Assembly (NCBI RefSeq): GCF_018613655.1
Contig: NZ_JAGGPW010000029.1
Coordinates: 1-64,000 of the forward strand
Reading direction: 5' to 3'
DNA length: 64,000 nt
Source of the DNA: Planococcus sp. ISL-109
GTDB taxonomy: Bacteria > Bacillota > Bacilli > Bacillales_A > Planococcaceae
Part shown: positions 46,634 to 55,138 of the stretch, one piece after another
How positions within the stretch are numbered: the first letter of the stretch is position 1
How the letters are laid out: every line of letters starts with the position of its first letter
Made by a program: the position numbers and the translations under genes
The notes under the pieces: generated by a model
Told to the model about the DNA's origin: nothing
The model's database searches: none
The model's input: only the letters and a program-made list of their open reading frames with translations

Positions 46634-47857
46634 TTAGAATGCCCAATTGCCGTTGCGGAAAACCGCTTCGACCTTGCCATCAGCTGTAATTCCGTCGATG
46701 TCCATTTCACTCGAGCCGATCATAAAGTCCTCATGGACGATTGATGTGTTAAGGCCATAATCTTTCAGCTGATCCCGCTCCAATTCTTTCCCGCCTTCAA
46801 GGCAAGTCGGATAGGAATCGCCGATCGCCAAATGGTTCGACGCATTTTCATCGAACAATGTATTGTAGAACAAAATGCCGGAATCTGAAATCGGCGACTG
46901 ATGCGGCACGAGTGCCACTTCACCGAGATACGCCGCACCTGCGTCCGTTGTAATCAATTCACGGAGCAAATCCTCGCCGACCTCCGCTTGCGCTTCCACA
47001 ATGCGGCCATTTTCAAAGCGCAAAGTGAATTCATCAATTCGGTTGCCCTGATAAACGAGCGGCTTCGTGTTGCGCACAATGCCGTCAACTTGTTCTTTTG
47101 ACGGAACGGTGTACACTTCTTCTGTCGGCATATTGGCGATAAACGGCACTTGTTCCGGCGTGCGGGATGCACCGCTCATCCACATATGAGCCGGCGGCAA
47201 CCCAATCGTCAAATCAGTGCCGGGCGCCCGGTAATGCAATTTTTGGTAGCGCCGTTCATTGAGCAGCGCTGCGCGTTGTTCGAGCTTTAAGATATGCTTT
47301 TGCCAAAGCTCAACAGCATCCGTTTCACCGATGCGCACAGTTTGAAAGATCACTTCCCATAAAGCGGCCATTTGGTCCTCTTCGTCCGGAAACACTTTTT
47401 GCGCCCATTTTTCCGACGGGATCGCTACGATCGACCAAGCGATTTTGTCGGAACCGACTGCTTGCCGGTAACGCTCCAGCGCCTTGCCGGCAGACTTTTG
47501 CGCATCGCTCAGACGCTTCGCCGGGATACCTGTCAAAAGATCCGGATCTTCGGCGTCGATCCATAAAAACGCGCCTTTTTTGTCGATGATGGCATCGCGC
47601 TGTCGCACAACCCAATCCGGAAACTCGTGAAACGCTCTGTCCGGCGCCAGTTCATAATGCGTCCGCGTGACGACCGGATCAGAAAACGCAACATGGACTT
47701 GTTTCGCGCCCGCTTCATAAGCTTTCGCAACGACTAAGCGCGTGAATTCCACGGTATCCGTCGTCGTTGCAATCAACAGTTCCTGGCCCGGCTGGACATT
47801 GACCCCAACGCGAACAGCCAGTTCTGCATACTGCGCTAACTTTTCCTCAAAACTCAT
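46634..47857 (-). CDS. M29-family aminopeptidase AmpS (paralogue 2)
   Basis: A 407-residue M29 aminopeptidase, clearly paralogous to 35435-36667 over the full length (FEEKLAQYAELAVRVGVNVQ start; HYRAPGTDLTIGLPPAHMW; GEVALVPHQSPISDSGILFYN; CLEGGKE). Its ATG overlaps the stop of the upstream helicase gene by 4 nt. Divergence between copies is substantial, so this is an old duplication rather than a recent one. Confidence 0.9.
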   Translation of the reverse strand: MSFEEKLAQYAELAVRVGVNVQPGQELLIATTTDTVEFTRLVVAKAYEAGAKQVHVAFSDPVVTRTHYELAPDRAFHEFPDWVVRQRDAIIDKKGAFLWIDAEDPDLLTGIPAKRLSDAQKSAGKALERYRQAVGSDKIAWSIVAIPSEKWAQKVFPDEEDQMAALWEVIFQTVRIGETDAVELWQKHILKLEQRAALLNERRYQKLHYRAPGTDLTIGLPPAHMWMSGASRTPEQVPFIANMPTEEVYTVPSKEQVDGIVRNTKPLVYQGNRIDEFTLRFENGRIVEAQAEVGEDLLRELITTDAGAAYLGEVALVPHQSPISDSGILFYNTLFDENASNHLAIGDSYPTCLEGGKELERDQLKDYGLNTSIVHEDFMIGSSEMDIDGITADGKVEAVFRNGNWAF

Positions 47858-49014
47858 CGGTTTTTCCCCTTCGCCGAGATGGTTTTGCTATTGCCTTCGA
47901 TCAGTTCACCGCCGTGCATGATTTTCTGCACCGCTTTATCCGGCAATTGCTTCGTTAATTTCTTATAATATTTCTCATCCGCATACGCCAAAAGCGTCAA
48001 TACTTCCCCGTCGGCTCCAGCACGTCCCGTTCTGCCTGAACGGTGCAAGTATTGCTCAATCGACATCGGCACATCGACGTGGACAACATGCGTCACTTGG
48101 TCGATATCCAAGCCGCGCGCTGCCACTTCCGTTGCAATCAACACAGCGGTGTCGCCTTTACGGAAATCATCGAGCGCTTTTTTGCGCTCTTCTTTTTTCA
48201 TTTCGGAATGCAAAGTCGCGATTTTGGCATCGCGGAACTTCAGTTTACTTTCTTTCATCAGTACTTGGTCCAAACTGTTCACAAACGCCAATGCTTTGAC
48301 GCCCTTCATATGAGACAGGCTGCGCAACAAATCAGTTTTATCCCGCTCATCCACTTTGATGAATGAATGGGTTACTTTTCCTTGCTTCGGCAAATCTGCC
48401 GCAGATACTTGCAGTCGAGTCGGGTACTTCATCAAGCGCTCCGCGACCAGTTCGATTTCTTCGGTGATCGTCGCCGATACCAACACCAGCTGGCGGTCCT
48501 GCTGGGTTTTTTCGATCAAATCTTTCATGACGCCGCGGTGCTCACGCGCCATCAATTGATCGCCTTCATCGAGAACCATGATGCGGATTTCATGCATCTT
48601 CAGTTTTTTGTTTTTGACCAGTTCATTCAATCTACCGGGCGTACCGACGACAATCGTCGGTTTTTTCTTCAGCTTATCCAGCTGCCGCTGGACGTTGGCA
48701 CCGCCGATCAATGGCGTGACGGTGACATCCGTCCCCTCTGTCCATTCGCGCAAGACGTTGACGATCTGCATCGACAACTCTTGAGACGGGGCGATGATCA
48801 TCGCTTGCGTCGCTGGTTTTTTTGGATCGATGCGCTCGAGTATTGGTAAAATATACGCCAATGTCTTGCCTGACCCCGTCGGAGATTCCGCGACAATGTC
48901 ATTTCCTGCGAGCATTTCCGGAATCATCTGTTCTTGAATCGGCATCAATTCGGAAAAACCGGTTTTTTGCCATTTTTCCTGCCATACAGGACTCAAATCT
49001 TCTATACAATTCAT
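47854..49014 (-). CDS. DEAD-box family RNA helicase (YfmL-like)
   Basis: A 386-residue minimal helicase core. Motifs: Q motif LMPIQEQ (23-29), Walker A ESPTGSGKT (43-51), motif II as DEGD (149-152) instead of DEAD, SAT (180-182), TEVAARGLDID and HRSGRTGRAG near the C-terminus. B. subtilis YfmL, a small helicase linked to 50S assembly, is also divergent at motif II. ATG 49014 has AAGGTGG 8 nt upstream; the longer frame has no site. First gene of the operon with ampS and the esterase. Confidence 0.87.
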   Translation of the reverse strand: MNCIEDLSPVWQEKWQKTGFSELMPIQEQMIPEMLAGNDIVAESPTGSGKTLAYILPILERIDPKKPATQAMIIAPSQELSMQIVNVLREWTEGTDVTVTPLIGGANVQRQLDKLKKKPTIVVGTPGRLNELVKNKKLKMHEIRIMVLDEGDQLMAREHRGVMKDLIEKTQQDRQLVLVSATITEEIELVAERLMKYPTRLQVSAADLPKQGKVTHSFIKVDERDKTDLLRSLSHMKGVKALAFVNSLDQVLMKESKLKFRDAKIATLHSEMKKEERKKALDDFRKGDTAVLIATEVAARGLDIDQVTHVVHVDVPMSIEQYLHRSGRTGRAGADGEVLTLLAYADEKYYKKLTKQLPDKAVQKIMHGGELIEGNSKTISAKGKNR

Positions 49015-49088
49015 GTGCCATTCCACCTTCTTTTCGATGCCTTTAGTGTACCATATCCGGCGCGCGGACGCCTTTTTCGGCACATGAA

Positions 49089-49118
49089 AAGGCGGCTCCA
49101 TTTCCGGAAAACCGCCTT
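49089..49118 (-). terminator. hairpin after the MFS pseudogene
   Basis: Stem AAGGCGG / CCGCCTT with 16-nt loop; short T tract on the minus strand (TTTTC). Confidence 0.5.
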
Positions 49119-49123
49119 GCCTG

Positions 49124-49853
49124 TTAATCTGCGTATCGCCGTTTGTAGACGCGTTCTTTTTCTTCTTCTGTCGCGTGCAAGTCTGGCTTTTTAATGAAAA
49201 ATGCCAGTACTAAAGAAGCGAGTGCGATGAACGTCGACACGGTGAACGAAAAGTTGATTCCTTCTAGCATTGCGGGAATCATGGCCGCTTGTTCTGTGGC
49301 CCCCCTGCTATGAGATTTTGTGCCACGGATTCGGTCCGCGTATTCATCAAAGTAACAAGAAACGCAGAACCGATCGCACCGGACACTTGCTGCAAAGTAT
49401 TATTGATTGCTGTTCCGTGCGGATAGGATTTCATCGGCAATTGGTTGAGGCCGTTCGTCATGACCGGCATCATGACCATCGAGATGCCGAACATGCGCAA
49501 AGTGTAAATCGCCATGATTTCAAAATACCCGGTCTCAAGCGATAAATTGCTAAACAGAAATGTTGTATAGACGACAATCGCCAGGCCCGTAATCGCCAGC
49601 ACTTCGGCGCCGTAGCAGTCAAACAATCGACCCGTCACCGGCGACATGATGCCCATGATGATGGCACCGGGCAGCATCAAGAGGCCGGATTCGATCGGTG
49701 AAATCGGCATGAGGATCATCGCCGAGAACATCGCCATCGATAAAGTGACCGAGATAACAGACGACAACGCGAACATCGGATGCTTATAGACGCGGAGCTC
49801 CAGCAGCGGTTCCTCAAGCTTTAGTTGGCGAACGATAAAGGCCGCCAGTGAAA
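49124..49853 (-). pseudogene. EmrB/QacA-type MFS drug transporter, 5'-truncated and frameshifted
   Basis: Only about the C-terminal 240 residues of a roughly 480-500-residue 14-span pump remain. Coding similarity starts near 49853 (FIVRQLKLEEPLLELRVYK), runs through GAIIMGIMSPVTGRLFD, and is interrupted in a six-C run (49300-49305, G6 on the coding strand). One added base there restores ATEQAAMIPAMLEGINF and the natural C-terminus ending KRRYAD with TAA at 49124-49126. The missing N-terminal half and the promoter were lost in a deletion that also removed the start of the divergent tetR gene. Non-functional. Confidence 0.85.
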
Positions 49854-50586
49854 GGTACGTTCTATAATTATTTCACGTCCAAGTCAGAATGCTTGATCGC
49901 CTTGATGGAATCGATCAGTGAAGATATCCGCACAGAACGCATCTCCGTCGCGTTCGGGCAATCGGCCTTCCGATGCGGATCTTCTCGCTAAGCAATTGGC
50001 AATCCGCATCCGCATGAATCATGAGAAAAACTTATTCTCGCTGTATGAAAGCATTTTCTATTCCCAGGACGAAGAGCTGAAGGCATTCGCCAAAAGCCAG
50101 TATATTGGCGAATTGAACTGGATCAAGGATCGCATCATCGACCTGTTCGGGGAACAAGCACGGCCCTATGCCCTCGAAAATGCCGCAACGGCAAACGGTG
50201 CGCTCCAGCAATTGATGCATGTTTGGCGCCTCAGCACCGACCAGCAATTGCCTCTCGTTGAATTGACCGACTACATTGTGCGCCGCATGAAACAAGCGCT
50301 TGAAATCCAATTGGCGGACGGCGAGCGCTTCTTGTCCGACCTGTTCCTGCAGGAGTCGACTGAACAGATGACGCTGACTGAAAGCACAAAACAATTGGAA
50401 CGCTTCGCCGTTTCCGCCGAGCTGCCGGAACAGCAAGAGCTACTGGCATTTCTTGAGGAAGAACTCATCGCTGAAAAACCGCGCATGGCAATCATCCACA
50501 GCGCCCTGACGACTTTAGGTGCGTCTCGGGGACTCGATGCACAGTTGCAGCTGACACTCGAACAAATTTGGCGCCAATTGAAATAA
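49848..50586 (+). pseudogene. TetR-family regulator, 5'-truncated and frameshifted
   Basis: The frame at 49851 reads KGTFYNYFTSKSECLIALM, the recognition helix and fourth helix of a TetR DNA-binding domain, but helices 1-2 and the start codon are missing. Near 49965 a one-base insertion shifts the frame; after it the ligand domain continues (PSDADLLAKQLAI, FYSQDEELKAF, IIDLFGEQ) to the stop at 50586. A reading from an ATG at 49918 would give 222 residues without a DNA-binding domain and with a wrong N-terminus. In its intact form it would have repressed the adjacent pump. Confidence 0.82.
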
Positions 50587-50587
50587 A

Positions 50588-50632
50588 CCTAAAACAGCCT
50601 CTTCGCAAATTATGCGAAGAGGCTGTTTTAGG
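50588..50632. terminator. bidirectional hairpin tetR'/amidase
   Basis: Nineteen-base-pair stem CCTAAAACAGCCTCTTCGC with complement, loop AAATTAT; T tract modest. Confidence 0.75.
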
Positions 50633-52078
50633 TTATGGACGCTGACGCCCTTTGGTTGCATGTTCAAACGCATAAGCGTACTCGATGAGTTTCGGCTCAT
50701 CAAATGCTTGTCCGGCAAAAGTGATGCTGAACGGTTCGCCAGCTTGCGTCTGGCAATACGGCACCGTAATCGACGGGAATCCGGCAGCGGCTCCGATATT
50801 GCAGCCGAAATCCTGCGGCAACAGCAGCGCATCGACCCTTGCTTTCTGAAGGCTCGCATTCATCCCTTGTTCCGCCGCCAAAAAACGATTGCGCTCAAGC
50901 GCTTCGACATATTCCCTTTCCGTCAGCATGCCGCTTAAGCGATCGGCTTGTTCGAGCAGGTTCTGGCCGAACTTCAGCATCGTTGTTGAATGCTCGTTGT
51001 TGAAACTGATGATATCCCGCAGCGAGCGGATCGGCTGCCCCGGGTTGGAGCTTGCCAAATAGGCATTCAGGTCGGATTTGAATTCATGGAGCAATACCGC
51101 AAAGCCGAGGTCTTCCTGGTCGGCTCCAAGGCTGATTTCCTTGATGTCCGCACCGCATTCGCGCAGCTGATCGAGCGCTTTTTCAAACGCATCCAGTTGT
51201 TCGTCACCGATTTTTTTGAACAACTCACGGTCAACACCAAAACAGACACTGGACAGCCCATTTTTTTTCAAGTGTTGATGCCAATCATAACTATTGAACG
51301 TCTCGGCAAATGCTGTAATCGTATCCTCTTCATCTTTCCCGATCAAAGCCTCAAATACTGTTACGGCATCTTCTACTGTCCGAGCTAGCGGGCCTGCAGT
51401 ATCTTGCGTATGCGACAATGGAATGATGCCACGCCGGCTTATGAGCCCGATGGTCGGCTTGATCCCCACTAGGCTATTTTGAGCGGCTGGGTTGATAATC
51501 GAACCGGATGTTTCGGTTCCGATGGCCGCTGCCGCCAAATTCGTGGCGATTGCGGCCGCTGCGCCCGAACTCGAACCGCCGACATCAAACGGGCCGTAAG
51601 GATTTTTCACTTGTCCACCGCGCGAGCTATAGCCATTGGTCATTTTATCGCTCATGAAATTGGCCCATTCGGTCATATTCGTTTTGCCGAGAATGACCGC
51701 ACCCGCTGCACGCAACTTCTCCACGACTGTTGCGTCACGCAAAGCATAATGATTTTCCAGCGCCAGAGACCCGGCACTTGTATGCATTTTATCGCCTGTA
51801 TCGATATTGTCTTTGATGAGCAGCGGGATGCCGTGGAGTTTCGAGCGCGGTCCTTTTTGTCTCCGTTCGAAGTCGAGTGCTTGTGCAGTAAGCAGCGCGT
51901 CTGGATTGATTTCCAGCATAGCGTTGAGGTTTTGGTTGCGTAAGGAAATATTTTCTTTATACATCAACACCAGTTCTTCCGACGTTACATTCCCCAATTC
52001 CATTTCTTCCTGCATTTTGGCGATGGTCATTTCGTCCAGCTTGCCTGTTCGGTAGCTTTCCAGTTTTTGATGATGCAT
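50633..52078 (-). CDS. amidase-signature family amidase
   Basis: A 481-residue amidase. The Ser-cisSer-Lys triad is visible as K89 (PLLIKDNID), the serine cluster 169-171 (GGSSSGAA) and S193 (TETSGSI). N-terminal region (about 1-60) is a helical extension typical of the peptide-amidase/AtzF-like group rather than GatA. It hydrolyses a C-N amide bond of unknown substrate. ATG 52078 follows GGAGGG by 6 nt. Intact despite lying among broken genes. Confidence 0.88.
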   Translation of the reverse strand: MHHQKLESYRTGKLDEMTIAKMQEEMELGNVTSEELVLMYKENISLRNQNLNAMLEINPDALLTAQALDFERRQKGPRSKLHGIPLLIKDNIDTGDKMHTSAGSLALENHYALRDATVVEKLRAAGAVILGKTNMTEWANFMSDKMTNGYSSRGGQVKNPYGPFDVGGSSSGAAAAIATNLAAAAIGTETSGSIINPAAQNSLVGIKPTIGLISRRGIIPLSHTQDTAGPLARTVEDAVTVFEALIGKDEEDTITAFAETFNSYDWHQHLKKNGLSSVCFGVDRELFKKIGDEQLDAFEKALDQLRECGADIKEISLGADQEDLGFAVLLHEFKSDLNAYLASSNPGQPIRSLRDIISFNNEHSTTMLKFGQNLLEQADRLSGMLTEREYVEALERNRFLAAEQGMNASLQKARVDALLLPQDFGCNIGAAAGFPSITVPYCQTQAGEPFSITFAGQAFDEPKLIEYAYAFEHATKGRQRP

Positions 52079-52175
52079 GCTTGTCCCTCCTATATTGTCC
52101 AGAAATAGCGTCCATTTTTCTGCAGCCATAAATCGGGTTGTCACATGAAAATTTCATTGGCTCCCGCGAATATTA

Positions 52176-52207
52176 AAAAAGCCTGAGCTTATGAGCTTAG
52201 GCTTTTA
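52176..52207 (-). terminator. terminator overlapping the fbpA-like 3' end
   Basis: Imperfect stem AAAGCCTAAGCTC / GAGCTCAGGCTTT with a T tract on the minus strand; the stop codon of the small gene lies in it. Confidence 0.7.
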
Positions 52208-52347
52208 TCAGTGTGTTCCTTTAGCAATTCATATAAGGACAGTTCGTATAGTTGTCGGCCGTTAATTTTAAAAACATTGTTCGCAACAAGTTCTTCGATC
52301 ACCAACGAACGTTTGTCCTCAAACTTGGAAATGGGTATGTGATCCAT
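52189..52347 (-). CDS. FbpA-family (Fur-regulated basic protein A-like) small protein
   Basis: A 52-residue protein: MDHIPISKFEDKRSLVIEEL followed by NNVFKINGRQLYELSLYELL. The pattern [I/V]-x-K-x-[G/N]-G-R-Q-L-Y-E-L-[ST]-L-x-E-L is the FbpA family signature known from Bacillus, where FbpA acts with the small RNA FsrA in iron sparing. GGGAG lies 10 nt before the ATG and a terminator overlaps its end. No Fur box was recognised upstream, and the protein is not basic overall, so the family name should not be read as function. Confidence 0.7.
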   Translation of the reverse strand: MDHIPISKFEDKRSLVIEELVANNVFKINGRQLYELSLYELLKEHTDKSLSS

Positions 52348-52443
52348 CTTGCCTCTACTCCCTTTGTAGATAGTTTCACTCCTTCTATACCCGAAATGAA
52401 AGGCTCCTAAAACCTTCCAACCAAAAAACTCATTTACTGTTTG

Positions 52444-52866
52444 TCATTTTTCCGGGTAAGTTTCCTTTAAATACGCCACCGCATTACGAATCAAAGTTTT
52501 TAGCACTTCGGGGTCGATATCGCTGAGCTTATTGACATAAATGCACGATTTTCCCGACGTGCATTTGCCGAGCCGTTCGAGTGCATCCGGTTCTTTTTCC
52601 GCACAGCCGGTGAGGTATAAGCTGATTTTCGCCTTGCGCGGGGAAAACCCTGCGAGTGGCGCATCGCCCTCATGGCCCGTTGCATAGCGGTAATGATAGG
52701 AACTGCAACCGATGATACTGTCGCCCCACATTTTCGGCGGATAACCCGTCGTTTGTTCAAATATCTCCAACAATTTATAGGCATCTTCTTTCATGCCCGG
52801 TTTTTGCACCGCTTCAATGAATTCGACAACATCGCCGCCGTGCTCTTTCGTTTTCTGTTCGTACAT
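52444..52866 (-). CDS. DUF1801 domain protein
   Basis: A 140-residue soluble protein. Hallmarks are YKLLEIFEQTTGYPPKMWGDSIIGC near 28-52, SSYHYRYATG, and KAKISLYLTG around 78-87, which belong to the DUF1801 (YdhG-like) family. ATG 52866 is 8 nt from GAGGAG; the ATG two codons earlier is too close. Function unknown. Confidence 0.82.
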   Translation of the reverse strand: MYEQKTKEHGGDVVEFIEAVQKPGMKEDAYKLLEIFEQTTGYPPKMWGDSIIGCSSYHYRYATGHEGDAPLAGFSPRKAKISLYLTGCAEKEPDALERLGKCTSGKSCIYVNKLSDIDPEVLKTLIRNAVAYLKETYPEK

Positions 52867-52893
52867 TATCATTACTCCTCTGTCGCATTTAAC

Positions 52894-53653
52894 TTACCGA
52901 ACCCGCAAAAGCATGACAGCAGTGACATCGTTCTCCAATTCAGCGCACTCAGCCTGCTGGCTTGTCATATACCCATCAAAAAGTTGTGCTTTGCCCGGAT
53001 ACTCTTTCTTCAATTGCTGTGCCCGTTTTGCAATCAAAGCCTGCTGCACGGCATTGAGTTCGCCATTTTTCCCCGTCCATTTCCCGGTCGGCAATCAATT
53101 CCACCCCAGTCCGCCCGAAAACCGCAAGCCACTGTTCTTTCGTCAAGGAGCCACCTGCTTTTTCATGCGCATAGGCGTCATCGAGGATCATATAGCCTCC
53201 ACTTTTAACCGTTCCTATCAGTTTGCGGAGCGTTTCTTCAGGAGTGCCGAGCACATCCCCCGCCGCCCCGAGAATGGCCGCATCATAACCGTTTTCCGTT
53301 TTGACGGTTTCGTTAATATCAGCGACAGCAAACTCACATAAATCTTGCACTTTGTGGTCATGGGCTTTTTGTATGGCGAACTCGATAAACTCTGGAACAA
53401 GGTCCACTCCTTTGACGCGGCATCCGAAACGATTAGCCAAATGGACGCTGACCGCCCCTTTTCCGCAAGCCAAATCCAGAATTTGTGCTGTATTCAACAT
53501 CGGAACATGCGCTGAAAGCAGTTCACTTATATCTCCCGGAGAAGAACCAAGCTCCCATAAATCCTGTAACAAATACGGCACATGTGGAAGCAGTTCGACT
53601 GATTCCGCAGTCAGTGATTGGGCTGATTTTTCTTGGATTTTGCTCACGCCCAT
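52894..53653 (-). pseudogene. class I SAM-dependent methyltransferase, frameshifted
   Basis: The frame from 53653 encodes a methyltransferase with SAM loop ILDLACGKGAVSVHLA near 58-73, KGVDLVPEFI, and AVADINETV, then reaches a GGGGAAAAA run near 53085-53093. Deleting one base of that run joins it to the second frame (GELNAVQQALIAKRAQQL, ending MLLRVR at 52894), giving about 252 residues, normal for the family. Without correction the product ends in an unrelated 30-residue tail. Real mutation and sequencing error cannot be told apart here. Probable small-molecule methyltransferase. Confidence 0.75.
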
Positions 53654-53775
53654 TCTCCTTTCATCGTTCCAGCGTCACTTTTTTTAACTATTGCTTTTAT
53701 TGTTAGCTTCGCTTAGCCGTAAAACTATCAACTGCCCGCAGAAGAGGTTCCCCTAGACTGCATTTACCAACCTGT

Positions 53776-54255
53776 TTATTCGGTTCGTTTCTCCACCTCG
53801 AAATCATAGTGAAACACTTCCTTCCGGATGCCGAGCGATTCGTATAGTTTTACAACAGCTGTATCGATGGGATCTGCTTGGACAAAAACCACCCACGCGC
53901 CCAAGCCGGCAGCTTCATCTTTCAAAAAACGGATGAGATTCGTAGCAATCTTCTTTCTGCGGTGTTGGCTATCGACAGCCAAATCGTAAATATATACTTC
54001 ACTTCGTTCCTACTCGAACTTCTCCAAAGCATACGCGACAAGGCCTCCCGCCACACAGTCATCGGCCAGTGCAACACAAACGATGAAATGATCTTTCGTT
54101 AATAGTGATAACAGATAATCATCCGAAGGCTTGTTTCTGAGATACGTGTCGGTTTCCTCAAAAGCATCAGCAAAAAGTCCGTTCAGCTGCCTGAACAACT
54201 GGAGAGATTCAGCATCCTGAGTGAGCCGCTTGAATCGAACACTCTGATCTGTCAT
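53776..54255 (-). pseudogene. AAC(3)-I-like GNAT acetyltransferase interrupted by an amber codon
   Basis: A single 160-codon frame with an in-frame TAG at 54010-54012. Before it: KRLTQDAESLQLFRQLNGLF and VALADDCVAGGLVAYALEKFE; after it: ERSEVYIYDLAVDSQHRRKK, ALGAWVVFVQAD-type and YESLGIRKEVFHYDF. This matches the aminoglycoside 3-N-acetyltransferase I family, where the same spot reads KFEQxRSE, so TAG probably replaces CAG by one C-to-T change. Internal restart at 53982 would lack half of the fold. As it stands it should not give a functional enzyme. Confidence 0.8.
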
Positions 54256-54296
54256 CTTCTGTCGGTTCCCCTTTCTTTCGCCCTCAGCGCAGTTTA

Positions 54297-55071
54297 CTAG
54301 ATGGCAATTTCTTTACTGATTATTTCATTGTAATAATCCAGGTCATACTGTTTCAGAACCATTAATCCTCTCAATGTGTTCATTGCACCGATTTTTGTAT
54401 TTTTCATTTGGAAATGAACACGCCCTGGGTGTTGAGGCCCTTTGGTCGAATACCCTCTTGCGAAACTTCTTTTTAAGGATGTCCAACCCTTCCTTTAATG
54501 AGGGCTCATATGGATAATTGATAGCTGCAAAATAACTTAACGCCCGCAAGACGTCATATTTCCATCTTGTTGGAAAATGAAAGTGGAAGGAGAGATGATC
54601 TCTCCGGTCGATTGTTTGCGCATGAGTTTCCTGCGCAGCAAATACGCCTGTCCCGCTTGTGTTTGCTCTCTAATAGCGGGAAGTAAATTGGTATAGCCTT
54701 GTTTTTCGTAATCTGTGTAGGCTTCAAGAACTGACAAAGTGGTGTGAATGGAGCTTTTCCTGCTTGGCCCGTGAACGGTAGCGCAGTTCCAGCCACCATC
54801 CGGCATCTGCATTTCGATTAAATAATGAACCATTTCATCAATAATGGACGTTGACTGCTGGCCATAACTTAGCAAACTCACGAGCATTGCCACGACACAA
54901 ACGTCATCTTCCACAGACATTTCCCCAAGTTTGCTGTTGTTCGTTATACCGAGAGAGAAATTCACCGATCCACCCATCCTCTATATAAGGGCTTTGAACG
55001 CCCAACAGATAGATTTCTGTCTGCCTCTTGACGGCAGGGTCACTATTCCATAAAAAATCGATAATCTTCAT
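54297..55071 (-). pseudogene. terpenoid-cyclase/prenyltransferase-fold protein, multiple frameshifts
   Basis: From ATG 55071 (GGAGG upstream) the reading is MKIIDFLWNSDPAVKRQTEI, then shifts near 54925 (GGGGAAA run), 54573 and 54455. The joined product contains MQMPDGGWNCATVHGPSRKS (QxxDGGW repeat), FHFPTRWKYDVLRALSYF and KGPQHPGRVHFQMKNTK, features of the alpha-alpha toroid of terpene cyclases and related uncharacterised proteins, about 255 residues. Three shifts argue for a real pseudogene. Follows the flavodoxin gene on the same strand. Confidence 0.75.
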
Positions 55072-55138
55072 CGCGTAAACCTCCTGCGCAACATAATCGC
55101 GTGCAATCAGTAGAGAAGAGCTTTGCAATTTCCAGGAT

